NCBI GenBank assembly: GCA_963698735.1
Contig: CAVOSA010000019.1
Coordinates: 1 to 64,000, forward strand
Source: RPQJ01 sp963698735
GTDB taxonomy: Bacteria > Pseudomonadota > Gammaproteobacteria > Steroidobacterales > Steroidobacteraceae
Direction: 5' to 3'
Length of the DNA stretch: 64,000 bases
Shown here: in pieces, positions 26,478-36,099 of the stretch
How positions within the stretch are numbered: position 1 is the stretch's first letter
Layout: each line of letters starts with the position of its first letter
Translations under genes and position numbers: made by a program
The notes under the pieces: generated by a model
Told to the model about the DNA's origin: nothing
Database searches by the model: none
Seen by the model: only the letters and a program-made list of their open reading frames with translations

Positions 26478-27275
26478 ATGCCGAGCGACATCATCACACT
26501 GGCGTTGATCTGCGCGGTTACCATCTTCGGGTTCTGGATCTCGCTCTGGCTGATCAGCCTGGTGATCAAGGATTCCAGCATCGGCGACCCGCTGTATCCG
26601 GTCGGCATGGCCATCACGGCCATCGTTTTCTACCTGGTCTGCGACGGCAACCCCACGCGCCAGAAGCTCGTGCTGACGTTGACGCTCATCTGGGCGGCGC
26701 GGCTCGCCTGGCACATCGGCTCGCGGAACTGGGGCCGTGAGGATCCGCGGTATGCCCGGTTGCGTGCGCACGCGGAGTCGCTGGGCCAGAACTATGCCTG
26801 GTACAGCCTGACGCACGTCTTCCTGTCGCTGGGCGCAGCAAGCGGCGTGGCTATCGCATTCCCGCTGTTCCTGGCGCAACGCACGCCCGAACCGCCGCTC
26901 GGCGCATTGGCATTCGCCGGGATCGCGCTCTTCGTCGTCGGGCTGACGATCGAGACCGTCGCCGACATCCAGTTGCGCCGATTCCTGCGCGACCCGGCCC
27001 ATCGCAACCAGGTGATGCAGCAGGGCCTCTGGCGTTACTCACGCCACCCCAACTACTTCGGCGAGTTCCTGGTCTGGTGCGGGTTCTTCCTGATCGCGCT
27101 CGAGACGCCCTGGGGCTGGCTGGCAATCGTGAGCCCGCTGACGCTGGCCTACATCCTGCTGGGCCCGCTCGGCATCGGCCTCGTCGAACGGCGCATGCGC
27201 AAGAAGCGCCCGGCAGCCTTCGCCGACTACGAACGGCGAACCAGCGCCTTCATCCCCTTGCCGCCCCGCGCCTGA
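26478..27275 (+). CDS. DUF1295 membrane protein (steroid 5-alpha-reductase C-terminal-like)
   Basis: 265 residues, paralogue of the protein at 7212..8006 with the same NWGREDPRYARLR and WRYSRHPNYFGE blocks and PLPPRA end. About six to seven transmembrane helices are visible. The ATG at 26478 is fixed by AGGAGG six bases upstream (26467-26472); the open frame extends 33 bases further but lacks a site. It is fourth in the SnoaL, ligase, SDR, DUF1295 operon. A double-bond reductase or other membrane step on a polycyclic or isoprenoid substrate is plausible. Confidence 0.85.
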   Translation: MPSDIITLALICAVTIFGFWISLWLISLVIKDSSIGDPLYPVGMAITAIVFYLVCDGNPTRQKLVLTLTLIWAARLAWHIGSRNWGREDPRYARLRAHAESLGQNYAWYSLTHVFLSLGAASGVAIAFPLFLAQRTPEPPLGALAFAGIALFVVGLTIETVADIQLRRFLRDPAHRNQVMQQGLWRYSRHPNYFGEFLVWCGFFLIALETPWGWLAIVSPLTLAYILLGPLGIGLVERRMRKKRPAAFADYERRTSAFIPLPPRA

Positions 27276-27305
27276 GTTGCAGGCAGCCACCAGGCGGCGG
27301 CCGGA

Positions 27306-27812
27306 TCAGAACAGCGCCTTGCGCGTGGTGAGCGGCTGCAGGTAGTCCGGCAGCGGTTCGCCGGCCTTCAGGCGGTCGAAGAAGGCGCGATCGAAGTAGT
27401 CGCGCCACTCGCTGATCAGCGCGCCGCGGAAGACGAGGACACCCGCGTACGGCAGCACCACGCGGCGGCCTTCGGTGGTCACGAAGTCGTCCACGCCTTC
27501 GAGGTACAGCCGGTCGTCATTCTGCGCGGTGTCGAAGATGCGCCAGCGGATGTCGTTCATCTGGGCGGTGAGCTTGCCCGCGAACTCACGCATCGCCGCC
27601 TTGCCGACGATAGGCGGGCTGCTGACGTGGGAATGCCAGACGATGTTCTCGTCGATGTGCGACAACATCCCCTCGAGGTCCTTGCCGCGCCACGCCTCGA
27701 TCACCGCCTGGGCGATGGCGCGGAAGTCCGGCGCCGCGGACGCGGCCGCAGTTCCGGCGGCGGCAGCGAGCGGCACGGCAGCGGTGGTCTGGATGAAGCG
27801 GCGACGGTCCAT
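27306..27812 (-). CDS. Tat-exported LEH/SnoaL-fold protein
   Basis: 168 residues. The N-terminus MDRRRFIQTTAAVPLAAAAG is a twin-arginine signal with an Ala-rich h-region and a probable cleavage after ASAA. The mature part is an LEH-fold domain: AVIEAWRGKDLEGMLSHIDE, YLEGVDDFV and LISEWRDYFDRAFFD. The two Asp of the LEH triad appear present (GVDD and WRDYFD) but the Arg two residues before the first Asp is Gly, so activity is uncertain. Export is unusual for this fold. It is divergent from the ligase pair at 27946, with operator copy E in between. Confidence 0.82.
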   Translation of the reverse strand: MDRRRFIQTTAAVPLAAAAGTAAASAAPDFRAIAQAVIEAWRGKDLEGMLSHIDENIVWHSHVSSPPIVGKAAMREFAGKLTAQMNDIRWRIFDTAQNDDRLYLEGVDDFVTTEGRRVVLPYAGVLVFRGALISEWRDYFDRAFFDRLKAGEPLPDYLQPLTTRKALF

Positions 27813-27826
27813 GGGCTGCCCCTCGA

Positions 27827-27846
27827 GTCACTTGTATTACTGGACC
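27827..27846 (+). promoter_or_regulatory. shared operator-like element, copy E
   Basis: GTCACTTGTATTACTGGACC, 14 bases from the Tat-exported SnoaL-like gene start and 99 bases before the ligase start, in a divergent gap. Confidence 0.6.
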
Positions 27847-27945
27847 ATACAGGAAGCGACTGTGCGACCACAATCCGCGCGGCCGATTGCCGCTGGTCAG
27901 GCCCTTGCCTATACTGAAAATCGACCCACTCCTGCGGAGCCCGCC

Positions 27946-29665
27946 GTGCGCACGACTCGCGAAGAATTGATTCGGGAGTACCGAAACCGCGGTTGGTGGT
28001 CGGATACGCGCATCACCGACCTGTTCGATGCTGCCGCGCGTGCGGTGCCGTCGCAGCTCGCCGTCCTCGACCCTCCGAATCGCGAGTCACTGGTCGGAGG
28101 CGCCCCGCTGCGCCTGACCTTCAGCGACGTCGCCGACCTCGCCGAGGGTTACGCACTCCGGTTGCGTGAGCTGGGCCTCGACCGCGACGACATCATCGTG
28201 ACGCAACTGCCGAACATCGCCGAGTACCCCGCGATCTACCTGGCGGCGCTCCGGCTCGGCATCATCGTCAGCCCCGTACCGATGCAGTTCCGACGCCACG
28301 AACTCGAACAGATCGTCGACCTGACCGGTGCACGCGCGACGCTCACCGTCCGCGCCCTCAAAGGCGTTGACTATGCCGCGGACGCGGTGCAACTCAGTGC
28401 CGGCCGGAATCTGCTGGCGCTCTGTCTCGGCGACGACGGGCCGGCCGGCAGCCTGCCGTTCACACCGGCGAAGGTCACTCCGGAATCGCGCGCCGCGCTG
28501 CAGGATCACATCACAGCACTCGGCGTGTCGGCGGACGACGTCGCGACGGTCTGCTGGACGTCGGGCACGGAAGGCATGCCGAAAGGTGTGCCGCGCACGC
28601 ACAACCACTGGATCGCGATCAGTTACGGACACCTGCGCGGCGCTGGCATCCGCCGCGGGGAGCGCCTGCTCAACCCGTTCCCGCTGATCAACATGGCCGC
28701 GATCGGCGGCTGCTTCATGAGCTGGCTGCACAGCGCCGGGACACTGGTGCTGCATCATCCGCTGGACCTCGCGGTCTACCTGCGGCAGATCGCGGAAGAA
28801 AAGCCGGAATACGCAATCGCGCCGCCCGCCGTACTCAACATGCTGCTGAAGGACGAGAAGCTGCTCGCGAGCGTCGACCTCTCCTGCCTGCGCTGCATCG
28901 GGTCCGGCTCCGCGCCGCTCGACCCGGAGATGATCCGCGGGTACCAGGAGCGGTTCGGCATCGAGATCGTCAATGCGTTCGGCTCCAACGAAGGCATTTC
29001 GCTGATGAGCAACGCGTCGAACGCGGCCGAGCCGGCGCATCGCGCACGCCTGTTTCCACGCTACGGGCGGGACGAAATCGAGTGGCAGTCACCACCGTCC
29101 GTCAATATCCGCACGCGCATCGTCGATCCGGACACGGGCGCCGAGATACTCGAGACTGGCCGGCCCGGAGAAATGCAGATCACCGGCCCGACCGTGTTCG
29201 ACGGGTATTTCCGCGCGCCGGAGATCACGGCGCAGTCGTTCACGGCGGATGGCTGGTTCCGCACGGGCGACCTGTTCGAAATCGCCGGGGATGAGGTGCC
29301 ACCCGCGTTTCTATCGGTTCGTCGGCCGCATCAAGCAGATCATCATTCGCGGCGGCGTGAAAATCGCGCCCGAGGAACTGGACGCCGTCCTGTCGCAGAT
29401 GCCGGACGTGCTCGAAGGCGCTGTCGCGGCGTATCGTGACGAGATCATGGGCGAGCGCATCTGTGCCGTGATCGTGCCGCGTCCAGGCAGGCAGCCGTCG
29501 CTCGAATCGGTGCGAGCGTATTTCGCGGCCGCGGGCCTCGCGCTCTTCAAGCATCCCGAGCGCCTGCAGGTGGTGGACCAGTTGCCACGCAACAGCGTCG
29601 GCAAGATCGTGCGCAGCGACCTGGCGAAAATGGCCGTCACGGCAGCGCCTGCCGGCGAACCCTGA
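27946..29665 (+). pseudogene. AMP-forming acyl-CoA ligase interrupted by a +1 frameshift
   Basis: Starts at GTG 27946 with GGAG six bases upstream. The frame gives an ANL ligase with WTSGTEGMPKGVPRTHNHW and AFGSNEG motifs up to TGDLFEIAGDE near 29300. It then passes out of frame, while the +1 frame continues with RFYRFVGRIKQIIIRGG, the C-terminal domain and a NSVGKIVR lysine region to 29665. Total length is 3n+1, so one extra base near 29290-29310 explains it. If repaired it is a benzoate/salicyl-type (2,3-dihydroxybenzoate-AMP-ligase-like) CoA ligase of about 572 residues. It lies 14 bases before a second ligase. Real inactivation and a sequence error cannot be told apart here. Confidence 0.75.
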
Positions 29666-29679
29666 CCCGCAGGCCACCG

Positions 29680-31173
29680 ATGGGCCGCCACTTCGCTCCC
29701 GCGGCACCAAAGGCGCCGCAGCCGATCGGGCAACTGCTCGACCTGCACGCTGCGCGCGGTCCGGACCGCGCCGCGCTGACCTGCGAAGCGACCACACTTT
29801 CGTGCGCGGAGCTTGCGGCGCGTGTCAATCGGCGTGCCCGGGCGATGCAGGCCGCGGGCGTGGACGAAGGCGACTTCGTCGCCATCGCGTTGCCGAACGG
29901 CACGGCGTTCATCGAGGTGGCGTTCGCCTGCTGGGTCCTCGGTGCCACGCCGGCACCGGTTTCGCATCGCCTGCCGACGCTGGAACTGCGGGCGCTGCTC
30001 GAGGTGCTGAACCCGAAACTGGTGGTAGGCGGTGAGGCGGCCCGCGCAACCGGCGCCGCCGTCGTGACCGAAGAGGCACTCTACGATCCTTCCCTCGCCG
30101 CGGGTCCGTTGCCAGCGCGCACCTCGATGCACGTGAAAGCGATCGCCAGCGGCGGCAGCACCGGCCGGCCGAAGGTCATCGTCGACCATGCACGCTCCTT
30201 GCTCGATCCTGACGTCCCGTCCCTTGGGATGCGCGCGGGCGACAACGTCGTCATTCCCGGCCCCATGTATCACTCGGCTCCGTTCGGGCTCGCCTACTCC
30301 GCCCTGTGCTGGGGCTGCCACGTCGTCATCACTCCCCGGTTCGATCCTGCCGACACCTTGCGCCTCATCGAGCGCCATCGCGGCAACTGGCTGTACCAGG
30401 TGCCGACGATGATGCATCGCATCTGGCGGCTCGACGCGACCGAACGCGAGCGCTACGACGTCTCCTCGCTCGAGATCGTCTGCCACATTGCGGCGGCCTG
30501 CCCCGTGTGGCTCAAGGAAAAGTGGATCGAGTGGCTGGGTCCCGACCGCGTCTGGGAGGTCTACTCGGGCACGGAAGCAATCGCCGCCACGATGATCGGT
30601 GGCCGGGAATGGCTCACGCGCAAGGGATCGGTTGGCCGCCTGATGCCGGGGGCCGGCATTCGCATCCTGGACGAGCACGGCGACGACGTGGCGCCCGGCG
30701 AGATCGGCGAAATCTACTTTCTCCCGGCCGGCGGGCAAGGCTCGACATACCACTACCTCGGCGCGGAACCGCGCGCCCGTGGCGAGTGGGAAACCTTCGG
30801 CGACCTCGGCCGCATCGATGCCGATGGCTACCTGTTCCTCGCGGACCGGCGCACAGACCTCATCATCTCTGGCGGGGCCAACATTTATCCAGCGGAAATC
30901 GAAGCCGCGATCGACTCGCACCCGGCCGTGCTCGCCAGCGTGGTCGTGGGCCTGCCCGATCACGACCTCGGCCAGCGCGCGCACGCGATCCTCGAGGTTC
31001 GCGACGGCGCCCCGCCGCTCGATTTCGAGGAACTGCGCCGGTTTCTCGCCAACAGGCTCGTCAGTTACAAGCTGCCGCGAAGCTTCGAGACCACGACGGA
31101 GCGACTGCGCGACGACTCGGGCAAGGTGCGGCGCGGCGCACTGCGTGACGCTCGAATCAACGCCGCATCCTGA
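29680..31173 (+). CDS. AMP-forming acyl-CoA ligase
   Basis: 497 residues, complete. The P-loop reads IASGGSTGRPKVIVDH, a Gly-rich variant seen in bile-acid-CoA-ligase-like (BaiB-type) enzymes. Also present are VYSGTEA, the hinge region FGDLGRIDADGYLFLADRR, and the SGGANIYPAEIE core motif. The C-terminal Lys region reads SGKVRR. It is second gene of the plus-strand operon after the frameshifted ligase; two ligases in tandem may handle the parent acid and a degradation intermediate. It converges with the MFS gene, 11 bases away. Confidence 0.88.
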   Translation: MGRHFAPAAPKAPQPIGQLLDLHAARGPDRAALTCEATTLSCAELAARVNRRARAMQAAGVDEGDFVAIALPNGTAFIEVAFACWVLGATPAPVSHRLPTLELRALLEVLNPKLVVGGEAARATGAAVVTEEALYDPSLAAGPLPARTSMHVKAIASGGSTGRPKVIVDHARSLLDPDVPSLGMRAGDNVVIPGPMYHSAPFGLAYSALCWGCHVVITPRFDPADTLRLIERHRGNWLYQVPTMMHRIWRLDATERERYDVSSLEIVCHIAAACPVWLKEKWIEWLGPDRVWEVYSGTEAIAATMIGGREWLTRKGSVGRLMPGAGIRILDEHGDDVAPGEIGEIYFLPAGGQGSTYHYLGAEPRARGEWETFGDLGRIDADGYLFLADRRTDLIISGGANIYPAEIEAAIDSHPAVLASVVVGLPDHDLGQRAHAILEVRDGAPPLDFEELRRFLANRLVSYKLPRSFETTTERLRDDSGKVRRGALRDARINAAS

Positions 31174-31184
31174 CGCCGGCCCCT

Positions 31185-32528
31185 TTACGCCTTTGCTTCG
31201 GCTGCCTGGCCGGCCAGGAAGGGGCTGCGTGCCGCAACCAGGGCCAGCACCCCGAGCGGAACGACGCAGGCCGACAGTAACCCGATCGCGATGCCGATCT
31301 TCGCCGGGTCGCGCAACCAGTAATCGCTGATCAGCGCCACGCCTGTCGGCCCGACCGTGAAGGCAACGATGTTGCCGACCAGCAGGTAGAGCGCAATCAC
31401 GCGCGCGCGCACGCGGTTCGGCGCAACCGCCTGGAACGCCGTCGCCGGCAGGCCCTGGGTCAGCCCGAACGCAAACGACATCACGGCAATGATGCCCATT
31501 GCGACTTCGCCCGTCGGCGCGAACGGCGCGCCAACCGCAAACGGCAACGCAATCACCGACCCGGCGATTGCGACCCTGATGACGGCGTCCCTGGCGCCTT
31601 TCGCCGCCAGCCGGTCGACCCACCAGCCACCGGCCAGGATTCCCGCGGTGCTGAACACCAGCAGGATGCCGCCATAGACGGCGCCGACCCGGGCGATGCT
31701 CCAGCCGTGTGCGCGCATCATGAACGCGGGAGCCCAGCTCAGGTAGGCGGCGATCGAAACCCCGATCAAGGAGAATCCGGCCGCGAGCAGCCAGAACACC
31801 ACTCCGCGCTCGCGCAGGAACGCGCGAAACGACGCCGGGCTGCCCGCAGCGGAGTGTGCCTTCTCGTGCCGCAGCGGTTCGCGCATTGGCAGTAGCAGCA
31901 GCGCAAGCAGCGGCCCGGGCAGACTGACGATGAGAAACGCGAGCTGCCAGCCCTTGATTTCGCCCACGATCGGCAGCACGACCGGCGGCGCCGAATTGGC
32001 CCAGTGCACGACCGCGCCTCCGATGATCAATGCGAGACCCACGCCAAGGATCGCGCCCGTCGCGTACACACCGAGCGGTCGCGCCCGCTTCTCGGGCGGA
32101 AAGCTGTCCGCAATCATCGAATAGGCGGCGGGCGACAGCCCTGCCTCCCCCACACCGACACCGATGCGGGCCAGGAACAACCCGACGAAGCTGTTGGCCA
32201 GGCCGCAGGCCGCGGTCATCACGCTCCAGAAGGTCATGCTGACGGCGATAAGGTTGCGGCGCGAACCACGGTCCGCGAGCCACGCGAACGGAATCCCCAT
32301 GATCGTGTAGAAGAGCGTGAAGGCGAGACCGCTCAGCAGGCTGAACTGCGTGTCGGTGATCCCCAGGTCGCGCTTCACCGGCTCGACCAGCAGCGTGAGG
32401 ATCTGGCGATCGACGAATGCCGTCGCATAGGCTGCGACGAGCAGCATCACCATGGTCCAGGCGCGCGCCGGCGCCGGCCACGATTCGGCGTCTGGCCCCG
32501 CATCGATCGCGTGCTGGTTGCGGTCCAT
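31185..32528 (-). CDS. MFS transporter, spinster-like
   Basis: 447 residues with about 12 predicted transmembrane helices and an N-terminal cytoplasmic stretch. The cytoplasmic loop 2-3 motif is present (WLADRGSRRNLI, the MFS D-R-x-x-R signature), and GVGVGEAGLSPAAYSMIAD and DRQILTLL are typical of the spinster-type branch common in proteobacterial catabolic clusters. ATG 32528 is chosen because GGGGGGAT lies just upstream; an ATG at 32564 is in frame. It likely moves a lipophilic acid or its product across the inner membrane. It is divergent from the alpha/beta hydrolase, with operator copy F between. Confidence 0.85.
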   Translation of the reverse strand: MDRNQHAIDAGPDAESWPAPARAWTMVMLLVAAYATAFVDRQILTLLVEPVKRDLGITDTQFSLLSGLAFTLFYTIMGIPFAWLADRGSRRNLIAVSMTFWSVMTAACGLANSFVGLFLARIGVGVGEAGLSPAAYSMIADSFPPEKRARPLGVYATGAILGVGLALIIGGAVVHWANSAPPVVLPIVGEIKGWQLAFLIVSLPGPLLALLLLPMREPLRHEKAHSAAGSPASFRAFLRERGVVFWLLAAGFSLIGVSIAAYLSWAPAFMMRAHGWSIARVGAVYGGILLVFSTAGILAGGWWVDRLAAKGARDAVIRVAIAGSVIALPFAVGAPFAPTGEVAMGIIAVMSFAFGLTQGLPATAFQAVAPNRVRARVIALYLLVGNIVAFTVGPTGVALISDYWLRDPAKIGIAIGLLSACVVPLGVLALVAARSPFLAGQAAEAKA

Positions 32529-32572
32529 CGCATCCCCCCTGCCATTCCGGTCGTGCAGCACCATTCTCTAAT

Positions 32573-32593
32573 CCTTCTAATTATGCAAGTGAC
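32573..32593 (-). promoter_or_regulatory. shared operator-like element, copy F
   Basis: On the minus strand GTCACTTGCATAATTAGAAG then G, in the divergent gap between the MFS gene and the alpha/beta hydrolase. It is 44 bases from the MFS start. Confidence 0.6.
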
Positions 32594-32655
32594 ATGCTTC
32601 GTGTATCTTGCCCAACTGGATGGCGGCAGTGGCGCCACATTCTCCGGACACGGCG

Positions 32656-33673
32656 ATGGACACCCCCGACGGCAAGCCCCTGCGCAATTCAACACGCCAA
32701 CTGGTAGCACCAGACCTGCTGCCCTGGCTCGAGGCGATGCCCGACGAGACCTGGGGGCCGGACATGCTGCCGAGCCGGCGCGCACTGATCATCGAACTGG
32801 CGAGTTCAGGCAAGCCGCCGCTCCGCCCTGACGTCACGCTCGAGGAGCGCGTCATACCGGGACCGCTCGCAGCACCGGACGTGCGCGTTGTCATCGTGCG
32901 TCCACGCGAGCCAGCGTCCCTTGAGCCTGCGATCCTGCATTTTCACGGCGGCGGGTACGTTGCGGGTCTCCCCGAGATGGCTCGCGCCACCGTCGCCAGT
33001 TTCGCAGGCGAGGTCGGCGCGGTGGTCGTCGCCGTGGACTATCGCCTCGCGCCCGAGACACGTTTCCCCGGAGCCCTCGAAGACTGCTACGCCGCGCTGG
33101 CCTGGCTGCACGCGAATGCCGGAGCCCTCGGCATCGATCCCGCGCGCATCGCGGTCAGTGGCGACAGCGCCGGCGGCGGACTTGCCGCAGGCCTGGCATT
33201 GCTCGCGCGAGATCGGCGGCGAGTACGGGATTGCCTTCCAGCACCTCGTGTTCCCGGCGCTCGACGACCGTACCGCGGTGCGCACAGACTTGTCGCCGCT
33301 CGTCGGGGAGTTCATCTGGACGCAGGCCAGCAACGTGTACGCATGGACTTCGTTACTGGGAGAACCACCCGGTGGCCCGGACGTCTCGCCGTACGCCGCG
33401 CCCGCACGAGCAGAAAATCTGGCCGGACTGCCGCCCGCGTGCATCCAGGTCGGTGCGCTCGACCTCTTCGTCGACGAAAGCGTCGAGTACGCGCGTCGCC
33501 TCTCAGCGGCCGGCGTACCTTGCGAGCTGCACGTGTATCCCGGCGCACCGCATGGCTTTACCATGGCGTGGCGCGCCGGCGTGACGAAGGCGCTTGATAG
33601 CGACTCGCACGAGGCGCTGCTGCGCGCACTGCGACCGCGCGCTGCAGACGCACAGCCAGTCACTGTTCGTTGA
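32656..33673 (+). pseudogene. alpha/beta hydrolase (HSL/esterase family) interrupted by a +1 frameshift
   Basis: The frame from ATG 32656 gives the first half of a hormone-sensitive-lipase-type esterase: ILHFHGGGYVAG (oxyanion HGGG), VAVDYRLAPE, and nucleophile elbow GDSAGGG. At about 33205-33225 the frame breaks inside GLALLARD, and the +1 frame continues with GEYGIAFQHLVFPALDDR, then the acid (GALDLFVDE) and His (YPGAPHGF) regions to 33673. Total length is 3n+1; one extra base in a CGGCGG run explains it. If repaired it is a roughly 338-residue serine esterase, able to release an acid from an ester. Converges with the quinone-oxidoreductase gene, overlapping 14 bases. Confidence 0.75.
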
Positions 33674-34661
33674 CGACGACCAGCTTGCCGAGCGCCTGCC
33701 GGGCTGCGATGGCCGCGATTGCCTGCCCGCCCTGCGCCAGCGCATAGCGCGCGGACACGTGCGGACGGATCGCGCCCTTGAGATACAGTGCGAAGAGCTC
33801 GTCGATCTCGACGCGCACGCCCGCAGGATCGCGCTGCGCGTGCGCTCCGTACAGCACGCCCTGGATGTCGCAACCCTTCAGCAGTGGCAGGTTGAGCGGG
33901 ATGCGCGGGATGCTGCCCGCCGCGAAGCCGATGACGAGATAACGCCCGCCCCAGGCGATGCTGCGGAGCGACGGCTCGGCATAGACATCGCCGACCGGGT
34001 CGCAAATGACGTCGAATCCCGCGGGCCCGCCATGTCCCTTGAAGACCTGCGCGAGTCGCCGGGAGTCGTCCGCATCAGGGCCGGTCGGGTAGACGAATCC
34101 ACTCGCTGCCCCGCGTGACAGCGCCAGGTCGACCTTCTCCTGAGATGAGGCCGCGGCGATGACCGTCGCGCCACGTGCGCGTCCCAACTCGACCGCAGCC
34201 AGCCCGATTCCGCCGCCCGCGCCCAGCACGAGCAGCGTTTCCCCGCTGCTGAGACGAGCCCGGCGACTGAGGCCGTAGTGCACGGTGCCGTAGGTCGCCA
34301 GCAGCGTCGCCGCGTGCTCGAACGGCATTGCGTCCGGGATCTTCGTGCACATCGCCTCGCGCGCGACGACCCGCGTAGCCATGCCGCCCCAGCCCGGCAT
34401 CGCCAGCACACGGTCGCCGACGGCAAGGCCCTTCACGTCGCCACCGACGGCTGCGATCACGCCGGCGATCTCGCCACCCGGCGCGAACGGTCGCGGCGGC
34501 TTGATCTGGTATCGATCGGCGACCAGCAACGCATCCGGAAAATTGACGCCGCAGGCGCGCATCGCCACGACGACCTCACCCGTGTCCGGCGTCGGGTCCG
34601 CGACGTCAGCGAGTTCCAGCGTCCCCGGACCACCGGGCATTCGACTTAGCAGTGCCTGCAT
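33660..34661 (-). CDS. zinc-independent NADPH:quinone oxidoreductase / enoyl reductase (MDR family)
   Basis: 333 residues. N-terminal GroES-like domain with ACGVNFPDALLVADRYQ and PFAPGGEIAG, then a Rossmann domain with LLVLGAGGGIGLAAVELGRA. Zinc-ligand cysteines of alcohol dehydrogenases are absent. The family reduces quinones or alpha,beta-unsaturated carbonyls and acyl-CoAs with NADPH in the cytoplasm. It is the last gene of a six-gene minus-strand operon (ACAD, ACAD, hydrolase, MaoC, SDR, this one), 13 bases after the SDR stop. A 2-enoyl-CoA reductase or double-bond reductase role fits the pathway. Confidence 0.85.
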   Translation of the reverse strand: MQALLSRMPGGPGTLELADVADPTPDTGEVVVAMRACGVNFPDALLVADRYQIKPPRPFAPGGEIAGVIAAVGGDVKGLAVGDRVLAMPGWGGMATRVVAREAMCTKIPDAMPFEHAATLLATYGTVHYGLSRRARLSSGETLLVLGAGGGIGLAAVELGRARGATVIAAASSQEKVDLALSRGAASGFVYPTGPDADDSRRLAQVFKGHGGPAGFDVICDPVGDVYAEPSLRSIAWGGRYLVIGFAAGSIPRIPLNLPLLKGCDIQGVLYGAHAQRDPAGVRVEIDELFALYLKGAIRPHVSARYALAQGGQAIAAIAARQALGKLVVVNEQ

Positions 34662-34674
34662 TGCGATGCCCGGC

Positions 34675-35595
34675 CTAGCCGAGAGCGACGCCGGCTGCGG
34701 CAGCAGCGGCCTTCACGAACCGCAATCCAGGTCCGCCCGGTTCCTCGCAATGCATCGCCGTGGACAAGTCCGAAATCGCACCGAAGCGCGCGGCGATGGC
34801 TTCCGGCGAGCGCTCGGCCTCCGCCAGGAAGACACCCTCCGTCTCCTGAATGACGATGCGCGAGTAACCGCCGGCGACGGCGCACAGGATCGTGCGTCGT
34901 GGCGCGTCGTCGCTGACCAGATACAGCGCGGCAGGCGTGACCGATTCCGGCGTCATCAGCGCGAGCGCCGCCTCCGGCAGCAATCCCTGCGTCATGCGCG
35001 TCGATGCCGAAGGACAGAGCGCGTTGACACGGATGTCGTGCTTGGCGCCTTCGATCTGCAGCACGTTCATCAAGCCGATGAGCCCGGTCTTGGCGGCACC
35101 GTAGTTGGCCTGGCCGAAATTGCCGTAGATGCCCGAGGTGGACGTCGTCATGAGAATGCGGCCGAAGTTCGCGGCACGCATGTGCGGCCACACCGCCTGG
35201 CTGCAGATCGCCGGGCCGATCAGGTGCACGTCCACGACTTTCCGGAAATCCTCCAGCGTCGACTTGGCGAAGCTCGCGTCCCGCAGGATGCCGGCGTTGT
35301 TGATGAGGATGTCGACACGGCCCCACCGTTCCATCGCGGTTGCGACCATGTGGGCGACCTGCCCGGGGTTCGACACGTCTGCGCCGTTCGCAATGGCCTC
35401 TCCGCCCGCGCGACGGATCTCGGCGACGACTCTCTCCGCGGGCTCCGACGAGCCTCCGGTGCCGTGCACGTCGCCGCCAAAATCGTTGACCACCACCTTC
35501 GCACCGCGCGCGGCAAGCTGCAGCACGTGGGACCGCCCCAGTCCCGCGCCTGCGCCCGTCACGATGGCGACGCGCCCGTCGTATCGAATGGTCAT
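34675..35595 (-). CDS. SDR 3-hydroxyacyl-CoA dehydrogenase, HSD17B4 / MFE-2-like
   Basis: 306 residues. TGAGAGLGRSHVLQLAARGA, VVVNDFGGDVHGTG, NNAG (LINNAGILRD) and YGAAK match the dehydrogenase domain of peroxisomal MFE-2; the VVNDxGG segment is its hallmark. A C-terminal extension (IQETEGVFLAEAE) follows. It oxidises (3R)-hydroxyacyl-CoA with NAD. The gene is next to a stand-alone MaoC hydratase, 10 bases away, so together they look like a split MFE-2 hydratase-dehydrogenase pair. ATG 35595 (MTIRYDGR) was preferred over a longer upstream frame. Confidence 0.88.
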   Translation of the reverse strand: MTIRYDGRVAIVTGAGAGLGRSHVLQLAARGAKVVVNDFGGDVHGTGGSSEPAERVVAEIRRAGGEAIANGADVSNPGQVAHMVATAMERWGRVDILINNAGILRDASFAKSTLEDFRKVVDVHLIGPAICSQAVWPHMRAANFGRILMTTSTSGIYGNFGQANYGAAKTGLIGLMNVLQIEGAKHDIRVNALCPSASTRMTQGLLPEAALALMTPESVTPAALYLVSDDAPRRTILCAVAGGYSRIVIQETEGVFLAEAERSPEAIAARFGAISDLSTAMHCEEPGGPGLRFVKAAAAAAGVALG

Positions 35596-35605
35596 GGCCC
35601 TCTCC

Positions 35606-36058
35606 TCAACCGATGAACTGCAGGCCGAGCCAATCCGCGACGAGCGCGGGCTTCGCCTGGCCTTCCACTTCCACCGCAACCGTCATGGTCGACAACCATT
35701 GCCCGGGACCGCGTTCGACGAGGTCCTTGAGCACGAACCGGCCGCGAATGCGGCAGCCCGAGCGCACCGGATTGGTCATGCGCACCTTGTCGAAGCCGTA
35801 GTTCATGCCCATTTTCACGCCTTCAAGCTGGATGTCCGCCGAACTCGACAGCTTCGCGAGCAGGGACAGCACCAGAAAACCGTGGGCGATGGTCCCGCCG
35901 AGCGGCGACCTGGCCGCGGCCTCGCGGTCCACGTGGATCCACTGGTGATCGTCCGTGAGGTCTGCGAAGCGATCGATCATCTCCTGCGTGATCACGCACC
36001 AGTCCGAAAGTCCGATCTCCTGGCCGATCCGGCCGCGCAGGCTTTCCGGTGTGTTCAT
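35606..36058 (-). CDS. MaoC-like (R)-enoyl-CoA hydratase
   Basis: 150 residues, a hotdog-fold hydratase. The hydratase motif TDDHQWIHVD gives the catalytic Asp (D37) and His (H42), and PLGGTIAHGFLVLSLL is the conserved following helix. It hydrates trans-2-enoyl-CoA to (3R)-hydroxyacyl-CoA, which the neighbouring MFE-2-like SDR would oxidise. The start ATG at 36058 (MNTPESLRGR) is preferred to a long upstream frame that shadows the hydrolase gene. No crotonase-type enoyl-CoA hydratase occurs in the window, so this seems to be the island's hydratase. Confidence 0.88.
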   Translation of the reverse strand: MNTPESLRGRIGQEIGLSDWCVITQEMIDRFADLTDDHQWIHVDREAAARSPLGGTIAHGFLVLSLLAKLSSSADIQLEGVKMGMNYGFDKVRMTNPVRSGCRIRGRFVLKDLVERGPGQWLSTMTVAVEVEGQAKPALVADWLGLQFIG

Positions 36059-36099
36059 GCTTGGTTCCTCTTGCGTGAGACTTGCCTGTTCGAGCAGGG

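Noticed and set aside
29311..32481. Very long minus-strand open frame of about 1056 residues
   Set aside because: It runs antisense to two CoA ligases and out of frame through the MFS gene; its composition (Arg/Ala/Gly rich, low in family-like motifs) is a GC-rich shadow.
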